A stretch of 64,000 bases of DNA from Paenibacillus sp. USDA918EY (GTDB lineage: Bacteria > Bacillota > Bacilli > Paenibacillales > Paenibacillaceae). Below the pieces are notes generated by a model. The model made no database searches. It was not told the DNA's origin and saw nothing but the letters and a program-made list of their open reading frames with translations. The stretch covers positions 1-64,000 of the forward strand of contig NZ_WTWY01000005.1 of the NCBI RefSeq assembly GCF_009870825.1. The letters run 5' to 3'. Within the stretch, counting starts at the first letter, position 1, and each line of letters opens with the position of its first letter. The translations under genes and the position numbers were made by a program. Positions 36,366-44,117 of the stretch are shown here, piece after piece.

Positions 36366-37349
36366 ATGGACTACATCCGTGTGCGTCAACTACGCAAATC
36401 ATTCGTGTATTACCGGAAACAAGCCGGGCTTAAAAATTCTCTCAAAAATTTATTCGCCCGCAAGTCGCTGGTGAAGGAAGCGGTTAAATCCGTTTCCTTC
36501 GACATCGGCCCCGGGGAGTGCGTCGGATTTCTCGGTCCCAACGGAGCGGGGAAAACCACGACGCTCAAAATGCTGTCGGGCATTCTGTATCCCACAAGCG
36601 GGGAGGCGAATGTACTCGGTTATGTGCCTTGGGAGCGAAAGAACGAATTCAAACGGCTTTTCTCCATAGTGATGGGCCAGAAAAACCAGCTTTGGTGGGA
36701 CCTTCCCGCCAGCGAATCGATTTATTTGAACAAATGTATTTATGACGTGGACGATGATCTCTACCGCCGGAGTCTTGCCGAACTGTCGGAAATGCTCGAT
36801 GTGCAGGAGCTTCTGGACGTGCAGGTGCGCCGGCTTTCCCTGGGAGAACGGATGAAAATGGAGCTGATCGCCGCGCTTATCCACAGGCCCCGGCTGCTGT
36901 ATCTCGATGAGCCGACGATCGGCCTCGATTTCCCTTCCCAGCAGAAGGTCAGGGAGTTTCTGAAATACTACAATGAGCAGTTCGGCGCCACGATCCTGCT
37001 TACGAGCCACTACATGAAGGATGTGGAGGACCTGTGTAAGCGGACGATCGTCATTAACGAAGGAAGTCTGCTGTATGACGGGGAGCTTCACAAAATCAAC
37101 GAACTTATGGGCGAACAGAAAATTGTAAAGCTGCAGTTCGCCGAACCCGTAACCGAGCAGCGGTTGGCCAAATTCGGGATCATTGTCAGCACAGACGGCT
37201 ATAACGCTGTTCTCAAACTGCCTAGACACCGCTTGAAGGAAGTGTCGCGCGCCGTGCTCGACTCGTTTCCAATCGTTGACTGGACGATAGAGGACGTGCC
37301 GATCGAGGAGAGCATTTCCATGCTCTACCAAAAGGAATCCGCCGGATGA
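36366..37349 (+). CDS. ABC exporter ATP-binding protein (COG4586 type)
   Basis: 327 residues behind AGGAGGGGC. Walker A GPNGAGKTT, signature LSLGERMKMEL (variant of LSGGQ), Walker B LLYLDEP and H-loop TSH are all visible. The N-terminal ~40-residue extension (YYRKQAGLKNSLKNLFARKS) is typical of the COG4586 group that pairs with two different six-span permeases. It is followed by exactly such a pair. The complex should export the cluster's product or provide self-protection. Confidence 0.88.
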   Translation: MDYIRVRQLRKSFVYYRKQAGLKNSLKNLFARKSLVKEAVKSVSFDIGPGECVGFLGPNGAGKTTTLKMLSGILYPTSGEANVLGYVPWERKNEFKRLFSIVMGQKNQLWWDLPASESIYLNKCIYDVDDDLYRRSLAELSEMLDVQELLDVQVRRLSLGERMKMELIAALIHRPRLLYLDEPTIGLDFPSQQKVREFLKYYNEQFGATILLTSHYMKDVEDLCKRTIVINEGSLLYDGELHKINELMGEQKIVKLQFAEPVTEQRLAKFGIIVSTDGYNAVLKLPRHRLKEVSRAVLDSFPIVDWTIEDVPIEESISMLYQKESAG

Positions 37350-38155
37350 ACAGACGCAAATTGTACATGGCTGTTTTTTCGATGGGCGTCCAGCATTCGA
37401 TGGAATACCGGTTTCATTTCTTTCTCGGCCTACTTGGGGCCGCATTTCCGATTCTTGTCCAATATTTCATCTGGACGGCGGTGTACCGGCATTCCGGCGA
37501 GACGGCGTTGTTTTCGTATTCGTACGGTCAAATTATTTTGTATACGATCTTGGCGGGGTTGGTGTCCAAGCTGATCGCTACCCAGTTCGAGCACCAGATC
37601 GCCGACGATATTAAAAACGGCGGGCTTAACAAATATTTGATCAAGCCGGTAAGTTACTTCGCTTATCGGTTGGTGTCCTTTTTCGGCCAGAAGGCGGTTT
37701 ACTATGGCATCACGGCTCTTCTGCTGATCGCGATTATATGGCTGGCGTCCGCCATGGATGTGCTCGATGTCCAGGTCTTACGTTTGGCCTTGTTCGCCGT
37801 CACGCTGTGGGGTGCGCTTCTGCTCAACTTCCTGATCGTCTACTGCATCTGCGCAAGCGCGTTTTATCTGCATGAAATCTCGTATTTTTTCGTAATTACA
37901 AGTCTGCTTATCAATATTTTAAGCGGAGGCATGTTTCCGTTGGAGATTTTCGGGCAATCGGTTGTGAAGGCGCTTCAGTACACCCCGTTCCCGTATACGA
38001 TTTATTTTCCGGTCAACGTCCTCAGCGGCAAAATGGAAGGGCCAGCGATGTATCAGGGGCTACTCACTCAATGCGGGTGGATTTTGCTGTTCTTCTGGCT
38101 CTCGCGTCTGACGTGGCGCGTCTCTCTGAAGAAATACTCGGCGGTTGGGGGGTAG
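37346..38155 (+). CDS. ABC-2-type exporter permease (first)
   Basis: 269 residues, about six membrane spans, start overlapping the ATPase stop as ATGA. Segments such as FFLGLLGAAFPILVQYFIWTAVY and ILYTILAGLVSKLIATQFEHQIADDIKNGGLNKYLIKPVSYFAYR match the COG4587 permease family, including the conserved LNKYLIKP-type loop. Works with the neighbouring permease as a heterodimer. Confidence 0.82.
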   Translation: MNRRKLYMAVFSMGVQHSMEYRFHFFLGLLGAAFPILVQYFIWTAVYRHSGETALFSYSYGQIILYTILAGLVSKLIATQFEHQIADDIKNGGLNKYLIKPVSYFAYRLVSFFGQKAVYYGITALLLIAIIWLASAMDVLDVQVLRLALFAVTLWGALLLNFLIVYCICASAFYLHEISYFFVITSLLINILSGGMFPLEIFGQSVVKALQYTPFPYTIYFPVNVLSGKMEGPAMYQGLLTQCGWILLFFWLSRLTWRVSLKKYSAVGG

Positions 38156-38167
38156 CGGACGTTACGA

Positions 38168-38971
38168 ATGTTTAAAATCGCGAGGAAATACATGCGCCTG
38201 TACGGCATATTCATCAAAAATTGCCTCATCGCCCAGATGGAGTTTCGGGGCAACTTTATGATGAGCATGCTGGTCGAATCCGTCTATTTGCTTGCCAAAC
38301 TGTTATATGTGCTTGTCGTGTTCCGCACCGATCTTCACGTCGAAGGCATACCGCCGGAAGGGCTGCTTTTATTTATAGGCATGCACACCGTGGTGACCGG
38401 GATTTATGTAGGCCTGTTTTTGACAAATTTCATGAAAATTCCTGAGTACATCAAAGACGGCTCGCTTGATTTAATGCTGACGAAGCCGGTCTCCCTACAG
38501 TTCATGGCTTCCTTGCGTTACGTCGATCTGGCGCTGCCGATCCCCGACATTCTGGTCGGGTTCGTCATGGTCGGCATCGGCTGGCATGCCATGGATATTC
38601 CGCTGACGTTTCTGCAGCTCGCAGGGTTTGCCCTGCTGTTGTTTGTCTCCGTTGTTATCACGTATTGCTTGATGATTATTCCGGCACTGCTTTCCTTCTG
38701 GTTCGTCCAGACGGGTTCCGTGTCGGATATCGCCCATTCCGTCTGGGACGCCAACAATTTTCCCATGGCTATTTACCCGGCTTGGGTCCGACGGATAGGA
38801 ACCTTTATCATTCCTCTGTTCCTTATTACCAATTTCGGGCCGATGTTTCTGATTGGACAACTCAGCTGGCTCCATGTAGGACTGGCGCTGGCCGGTTCGC
38901 TTCTGTTCTTCGCAGCCGTACGGCTGCTCTGGAAGCAGGCCGTGAAGGGATACAGCAGCGCGAGCAGTTAA
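38168..38971 (+). CDS. ABC-2-type exporter permease (second)
   Basis: 267 residues, about six spans. MHTVVTGIYVGLFLTNFMKIPEYIKDGSLDLMLTKPVSLQFMASLRYVDLALPIPD matches the COG3694 permease family (the LDLMLTKP loop parallels LNKYLIKP of its partner). Starts 12 bases after the previous gene. The three-gene arrangement COG4586-COG4587-COG3694 is conserved in Bacillota. Confidence 0.82.
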   Translation: MFKIARKYMRLYGIFIKNCLIAQMEFRGNFMMSMLVESVYLLAKLLYVLVVFRTDLHVEGIPPEGLLLFIGMHTVVTGIYVGLFLTNFMKIPEYIKDGSLDLMLTKPVSLQFMASLRYVDLALPIPDILVGFVMVGIGWHAMDIPLTFLQLAGFALLLFVSVVITYCLMIIPALLSFWFVQTGSVSDIAHSVWDANNFPMAIYPAWVRRIGTFIIPLFLITNFGPMFLIGQLSWLHVGLALAGSLLFFAAVRLLWKQAVKGYSSASS

Positions 38972-39117
38972 GACGGCATATTATAATAGGCATCTCTTGG
39001 CGGCTGTATGTTAGGGGAACCTGTCTAGGCTGCTGTTTGCCTGTATCTGCGGGAAGCTCCCGGCCATGAAATGTACAGGGTTTCTATTCTACATTTTAGA
39101 AAAGGAAGTGCTAACGC

Positions 39118-40143
39118 ATGCCAAACATTGCGACAACCGTAAGCCGCATATCGTTAAATTGCGTATTTCAGGGGCCGGATCGGATCGAACTTATCGAGGA
39201 AAGGGTGCCTAAGCCGGGACCGGGACAAATTTTATGCGCGGCCAAAAAGTCACTGATCAGCACGGGAACGGAATTGGCTTGTCTGAAGGGACGTTTCGAC
39301 GAGGGGACGGTCTGGTCGTCTTGGGTTCGGTACCCATTCTATCCGGGATATTCCATGGCCGCGCAAGTGTTGGAGACCGGAAGCGGGGTGGAGGGAATAA
39401 AAGCCGGCGACAGGATCATCTGTCCGGCCGGACACCGCCAGTACTTTCTCGCGGATGCCAAGGAAGCGGCGGTTATCCCTGATTCGATCCGTGACGAGGA
39501 GGCGGTCTTTACGCAGATTGCGAAGGTTGCCCTGCTGGGGGTCCTGCGAGCCGAGCCTGCATTCGGAGAAAGAGTGGGCGTCGTTGGGCTTGGTCTTATC
39601 GGCCAGCTTGTGATCCAGTATTTGAATGCGGGTGGTGCTCGCCAGATTATCGCGATTGCACCGGAAAGCTCCCGCATGGCCCATGCCCGCAGAAACGGGG
39701 CGACCGACCTGCTGAATCTTCCGGTGGCTGAAGCATTAGGACCGGTAGAAGAACTTACCGGCGGCAGAATGCTGGACACGATCTATGACGTGACGGGTTC
39801 TTACGCCGTACTGCCCTACTGTACGCAGTTGACCCGGGACCTGGGCAAAGTAATCCTGTTGGGTGATTCGACGGAACCTTCTAAGCAGACGATCGGGCCG
39901 AAAGTAGTCTTTAATTCGGTCAGCATACTAGGGATTCACGGCCGGATGATGACGGGTTTTAAAGGCTGGACCGAAGCGGACATGAACGAATTCATATTCG
40001 AATCGATCCGCCGGGGAAAACTGGACGTCGCAAGTCTTATTACCGAAGTAGCAAGCCCGCTCGAAGCCATATCGGTCTATTCGCGGCTGGCCGGGCGTAA
40101 ATCCGATTTCACCGGTGTTCTGTTTGATTGGACGCAATTGTAA
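39118..40143 (+). CDS. MDR-family dehydrogenase without zinc ligands
   Basis: 341 residues behind AAAAGGAAGTGCTAACGC. GroES-like N-domain then Rossmann domain with VGVVGLGLIGQLVIQYL (nucleotide motif). Where zinc-dependent members have GxxCGSDxH, this protein has SLISTGTELACLKG, as in the zinc-free 'STGTE' branch that includes BchC-like enzymes and dehydrogenases of natural-product clusters. It should oxidise or reduce a hydroxyl/keto group with NAD(P). In 2-deoxystreptamine-type pathways a similar enzyme oxidises the cyclitol, which makes the neighbourhood notable. Preceded by 146 bases without a gene. Confidence 0.78.
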   Translation: MPNIATTVSRISLNCVFQGPDRIELIEERVPKPGPGQILCAAKKSLISTGTELACLKGRFDEGTVWSSWVRYPFYPGYSMAAQVLETGSGVEGIKAGDRIICPAGHRQYFLADAKEAAVIPDSIRDEEAVFTQIAKVALLGVLRAEPAFGERVGVVGLGLIGQLVIQYLNAGGARQIIAIAPESSRMAHARRNGATDLLNLPVAEALGPVEELTGGRMLDTIYDVTGSYAVLPYCTQLTRDLGKVILLGDSTEPSKQTIGPKVVFNSVSILGIHGRMMTGFKGWTEADMNEFIFESIRRGKLDVASLITEVASPLEAISVYSRLAGRKSDFTGVLFDWTQL

Positions 40144-40163
40144 CGGCTGGAGGGGGAAACAAA

Positions 40164-41816
40164 ATGAGAGCGTGTAACGAACTTACGTTGAAGGAGAAAA
40201 TCGGCCAATTGTTGATGGCCGGCTTCGAAAACGGCATGCCGGATGCAAATATCAGCGACCTGTTGCAAAACCATTTCATCGGGGGAATCGTGTTGTTTTC
40301 CCGTAATCTGGACAACCCTCGGCAGGCGTTTGCATTAACGCAGGAACTCCAGCGGTTGGCTATGGCTGCGACGGGCATACCGCTCTGGATCGGAACGGAT
40401 CAGGAGGGGGGGATGGTCGTCCGGGTAAGGCAGGGGATTGCGCAGCTGCCCGCGGCGATGGCCTTGGGAGCGGCACGCGATCCCGTGCTGCTCTACGAAG
40501 CCGCCAAGGGAACGGCGGAGGAACTGAAGACGCTGGGCATCAATATGAATTTCGCGCCTGTGGTGGACATCAACGTCAATCCGCGAAATCCGATCATTGA
40601 CGTCCGCTCGTTCGGAGACGATGCCGAACTTGTTGCGGAGCTGGGGATCGCGGCCATGCTCGGCTTTCAAGATGGAGGAATCATATCCGTCATCAAGCAT
40701 TTTCCCGGGCACGGCGACACGGAGACGGATTCCCATGCGGAGCTGCCGGTCGTGAGGCATACCCTTGAGCGATTGCGGACCGTGGAATTCGTGCCGTTCC
40801 GGCAGGCCGCGCAGCTCGGGGCGGAAGCCGTCATGACGGCCCATGTCGGGATTCCGCTGCTCACCGGCGGAGAATCCGTTCCGGCCACGCTCTCCCGGGA
40901 TATACTGACGGGTCTGCTGCGGGAAGAGCTGGGATTCGATGGGATGATCGTAACCGACTGCATGGAGATGAACGCCGTCACGCAGGGAATCGGCGTGGGG
41001 GAAGCAGTCGTCCGGGCCGTGCTGGCCGGGGCTGACCTTCTTCTCGTCAGCCATACGTACGAAAGCCAGCTGGAGGCGGTGGCTGCCCTGGAACATGCTG
41101 TGGCAAACGGGCGCCTTCCGGAAGAGCGGATCGATGCTTCCGTGGAGCGTATCCTCCGTCTCAAGAAGCGCCGCATCGAGCTGCAGAAGCGCAATTGGGA
41201 AGAGGCGCGGGCCTTGCTGGAAAATCCGCAGACGCTTCGGACGATTGAGCGGCTTCGCGAAAAAAGCATCACCGCCGTCAATCATGTACCAGATTTTTGC
41301 CGGTTGTCTCCCGAAATCGACACGCTCGTGCTCTGGCCGCCAATGACAGCCGCCTGCAAATCCGAGGACGAGCCGTTATATGATGACACCCTCGGCAACT
41401 GTCTGCGTCCTTTTATCACGGCAAAATTAACGGAGCATGTGTACGGGACCAGTCCGAATCCGGATGAGATCACCACCTTGGTTTCCGAAGCGAAAGAGTA
41501 TGGGCAGATCATCGTAGGCGTTTTTCACGCGGCTTCTAATCCCGGGCAGCCAGCTTTGGTTCACAAACTTTTGACGGTTGGGGGCAAAGTCATCCCGGTC
41601 TCCTTGCGGAATCCCGTCGATTTGGCGGCATTCCCGGAGGTACAGGGCTTTCTGGCCTGTTACGAGCACCATCCGCAGACTCTGCAGGTCCTATCCCGTG
41701 TACTAATGGGCATGGCAGAGCCTGCCGGAGTACTGCCGGTCACGATTCCGGATCACCTGGAAGGGAGGTATTCCAGTGAACGCCATGCAGCTTCCGGTGT
41801 TGAATCCGCCACTTAA
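40164..41816 (+). CDS. GH3 beta-N-acetylhexosaminidase, NagZ-like
   Basis: 550 residues from ATG 40164 behind GGAGGGGGAAAC; the longer frame begins inside the upstream gene. NagZ hallmarks: GTDQEGG, KHFPGHGDTETDSH with the His/Asp acid-base dyad, and the nucleophile Asp in IVTDCMEM. After the barrel a ~180-residue C-terminal domain follows. There is no signal peptide, so it acts in the cytoplasm. Its place inside a biosynthetic cluster, not beside murein recycling genes, suggests it removes an amino sugar from an intermediate or a protected product. Confidence 0.85.
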   Translation: MRACNELTLKEKIGQLLMAGFENGMPDANISDLLQNHFIGGIVLFSRNLDNPRQAFALTQELQRLAMAATGIPLWIGTDQEGGMVVRVRQGIAQLPAAMALGAARDPVLLYEAAKGTAEELKTLGINMNFAPVVDINVNPRNPIIDVRSFGDDAELVAELGIAAMLGFQDGGIISVIKHFPGHGDTETDSHAELPVVRHTLERLRTVEFVPFRQAAQLGAEAVMTAHVGIPLLTGGESVPATLSRDILTGLLREELGFDGMIVTDCMEMNAVTQGIGVGEAVVRAVLAGADLLLVSHTYESQLEAVAALEHAVANGRLPEERIDASVERILRLKKRRIELQKRNWEEARALLENPQTLRTIERLREKSITAVNHVPDFCRLSPEIDTLVLWPPMTAACKSEDEPLYDDTLGNCLRPFITAKLTEHVYGTSPNPDEITTLVSEAKEYGQIIVGVFHAASNPGQPALVHKLLTVGGKVIPVSLRNPVDLAAFPEVQGFLACYEHHPQTLQVLSRVLMGMAEPAGVLPVTIPDHLEGRYSSERHAASGVESAT

Positions 41817-42819
41817 AGGATTTTTGCGGTGGGCTTACACGCTTTCGATCACGAGCGCCCACGAAGAAACCATTCCTTGGTACTACAGCAATTTTATTCA
41901 GTTATCCTGCACCAAAAAGTTTCTGGAGGACGGCAGGCAGTGCTTTCTCGATTTTTTCCGGGGCAAACCCAACGAGCTGAATTTCAACAACCCGTTTCTC
42001 CTCACCTGCTCCGTCAATTACACGATTCTGGAGAATTTGGCATTGGGCGCCTGGCCAAAATTTTTCGCGGATCAAATTCGCAACGGATACTATTGCGTCG
42101 TGTTTTTGGATGAGTCCAAGCTATCGCCGGCGGCTACCTATCAAAAAGGGCCATTCCCTCATCATCTATTTCTATATGGCTTCGACTGGGACGAAAGGGC
42201 CTTCCATGCTTCCATGTTCGACCGTACGGGAGTATACCGCAATTTGCAGATTCCGTTCGGGGAGTTCCAGGATGCCGTCCAATCCATGAGGCAGCTTTTG
42301 AGAGAGAATCTCGCAGCCGATCATCATACGTATTTTTACAAATACGAACCGCATTCTCCTTATCCTTTCGACAAAACGGCCGCGATCGACCAGCTGCGCG
42401 ATTACATTAACGGGGAGACCCATTTAAACCGGGTCAATTACAATTTCGACAATGAGGATGCTTTCGGAATCAAGGTATACGACTATTTGCAAATGTACTT
42501 TGATGCCGTAGAGAACAACGATTCCCGACTGGGTAGCCGCAACGATGTGAGGCACCTTCATGTGCTCTGGGAGCATAAAAAAATGATGATCGAGCGGATC
42601 GGATTTTTGGTGGATCAGGGCATCATCCCGTACGACGAAGAACTTGTAGATGGCTACAAGGACATAACCAAAAGAGCGATGAAGCTGAGGGATCAATACA
42701 TTCGTCATGAAATCCGCGAAGACAAAGAAGTGTTTGAACGCCTGAGGCTTCGGTTCGACGAATTCCGCGATGAAGAGCCTGTTCTCCTGCAAAAACTGAT
42801 TAAACTGCTCGAAGGCTGA
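41776..42819 (+). CDS. BtrH-like / papain-fold acyltransferase candidate
   Basis: 347 residues from GTG 41776 inside the end of the GH3 gene (41-base overlap) with GGAAGGGAGG ahead; ATG 41785 is an alternative. The N-terminal half has the look of BtrH/C39-like thiol-enzyme folds of biosynthetic clusters: NYTILENLALGAWPKFFADQIRNGYYCVVFLDES, then a conserved His-containing PFPHHLFLYGFDWDERAFHASMFD, matching the usual 'HFFLITGYD...' pattern. BtrH transfers an aminoacyl group from the carrier BtrI to an aminoglycoside. The nucleophilic Cys is not certain here (Cys in QLSCTKKF or LLTCSVNY). The C-terminal half is helical and unrecognised. Last gene of the cluster. Confidence 0.55.
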   Translation: MNAMQLPVLNPPLKGFLRWAYTLSITSAHEETIPWYYSNFIQLSCTKKFLEDGRQCFLDFFRGKPNELNFNNPFLLTCSVNYTILENLALGAWPKFFADQIRNGYYCVVFLDESKLSPAATYQKGPFPHHLFLYGFDWDERAFHASMFDRTGVYRNLQIPFGEFQDAVQSMRQLLRENLAADHHTYFYKYEPHSPYPFDKTAAIDQLRDYINGETHLNRVNYNFDNEDAFGIKVYDYLQMYFDAVENNDSRLGSRNDVRHLHVLWEHKKMMIERIGFLVDQGIIPYDEELVDGYKDITKRAMKLRDQYIRHEIREDKEVFERLRLRFDEFRDEEPVLLQKLIKLLEG

Positions 42820-42958
42820 AAAAAGCCGCGGGGAGAAACTCCGACACCGGATGGGCTGCATATCGGAAGGGCGGGTATGCTACCAGGCTCTCAGAATGAG
42901 ATTTGTTGCTAGGATGTAATGTTAATCCAATTTAATAGACAGCATGAACGCACACGCT

Positions 42959-42985
42959 TAAAAGCCGCATAATTGCGGCTTTTTG
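42959..42985 (+). terminator. Terminator of the biosynthetic cluster
   Basis: AAAGCCGCA (42961-42969) pairs with TGCGGCTTT (42974-42982), ending in T. It follows the last cluster gene by 140 bases and is preceded by ACGCTTA, as is the hairpin at 49754. Confidence 0.75.
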
Positions 42986-43303
42986 TATTTTAACGATATA
43001 TGTTGCTGTCAGCACGAGGAGCACGGCCGCCCTCCTATAAGACACCCCGGGCTCTCTTTTTGGTGTTCGAAAAAGCAGCTCACAGCTCGCTTAATTCAAA
43101 ATTTTGACGTAAATAGGGAGGGCGCCGATTCTTAACGGAGATCTGAACGCGGCTCCCGAAAGCGCCGGCAGTCCTGCTGGCGATTAGGTTCAATATGACG
43201 CCTGATGTCAGATGCTGCCGTTTGAAACAGAGAAATTCTGGGTAACTCATTCGCAGTGGTGTTTATTATTGTATCCACAATATTCATAATCGGAGGGATC
43301 ATC
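42986..43303. other. Intergenic region before the GMC dehydrogenase operon
   Basis: No gene is supported. A ribosome site CGGAGGGA (43291-43298) for the next gene lies at its end. I could not identify a convincing promoter. Confidence 0.3.
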
Positions 43304-44089
43304 TTGCCAGGACTGAAATTGGGAAATAGCAGAAAGCCGGCCCGGTCAAAAGAACCGGATGAATCCCGGCGGAAATTTTTGAAAGCCTCGGGCATGACGC
43401 TGGGCGGTCTGGTCGTCGGCAGCGTGTTCGGCGGCGTCCTGACGGACAGTCTGGAGAAAAAACATGCACCCGCGCCCGCGCCGGCCAGCAGCAAGCCCGA
43501 GGCTTCGCTGCAGGATGCGCTGATGTTTTTTAATCAGGAGCAGTTTAAAATGACCGAAGCAGCGGTCGAACGGATTTATCCCGAAGATGAGAACGGTCCC
43601 GGAGCCAAGGCGCTGGGCGTGGCGTTCTTTATTGATCATCAGCTCGCAGGCCCATGGGGGTATAACGCGCGGGACTATATGATGGGTCCTTTCGTCCAGG
43701 CCCAGGCAACGCAGGGAGAACAGTCGCGCCTGAAACGCAACGAGATGTTCACGCTGGGCCTGGAAGGGCTGAAAAGCTACTGCCAGCAAAAGTATCAAAA
43801 GGCGTTTACGGAGCTTGAGGCCCAGCAGCAGGATGAAGTGCTGACCGCCATGGAAAAAGGCGACAAATTCCCCATGCGCGGGGTAACGAGCAGCAGTTTC
43901 TTCAAGATGCTGAGAAATTTGACGATCGAGGGAGTCTACGCGGATCCGCTTTATGGCGGCAACCGGAATATGAACGGGTGGAAGATGCGGAAATTTCCGG
44001 GCAACCAGATGAGCTACGCCCAGCAGATTACGAAGGAAGGGCTGGTCCAAATCCAGCCGAAAAGCCTGCAGGCTCACATGAGCGAATAA
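43304..44089 (+). CDS. Gluconate 2-dehydrogenase subunit 3-like protein, Tat signal
   Basis: 261 residues from TTG 43304, six bases after CGGAGGGA; the longer frame to 43256 lacks a site. A twin-arginine signal, SRRKFLKASGMTLGGLVVGSVFGG, directs folded export. The mature part (MFFNQEQFKMTEAAVERIYPEDENGPGAKALGVAFFIDHQL) is characteristic of the gamma/subunit-3 family of membrane gluconate/sorbitol/2-ketogluconate dehydrogenases, which chaperones and carries the flavoprotein across the membrane. The flavoprotein follows 28 bases downstream. Confidence 0.87.
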   Translation: MPGLKLGNSRKPARSKEPDESRRKFLKASGMTLGGLVVGSVFGGVLTDSLEKKHAPAPAPASSKPEASLQDALMFFNQEQFKMTEAAVERIYPEDENGPGAKALGVAFFIDHQLAGPWGYNARDYMMGPFVQAQATQGEQSRLKRNEMFTLGLEGLKSYCQQKYQKAFTELEAQQQDEVLTAMEKGDKFPMRGVTSSSFFKMLRNLTIEGVYADPLYGGNRNMNGWKMRKFPGNQMSYAQQITKEGLVQIQPKSLQAHMSE

Positions 44090-44117
44090 ATTTCACAGAT
44101 ATAAGGGGACATCAGAC

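Noticed and set aside
36450..37445. 331-codon minus-strand frame opposite the exporter ATPase
   Set aside because: The plus strand carries all ABC ATPase motifs; this frame has none.
37346..38971. Idea that the ABC trio is a bacteriocin immunity system
   Set aside because: The COG4586/4587/3694-type trio is a general exporter layout, and no precursor peptide gene with a leader was found near it; export of the cluster product is the simpler reading.
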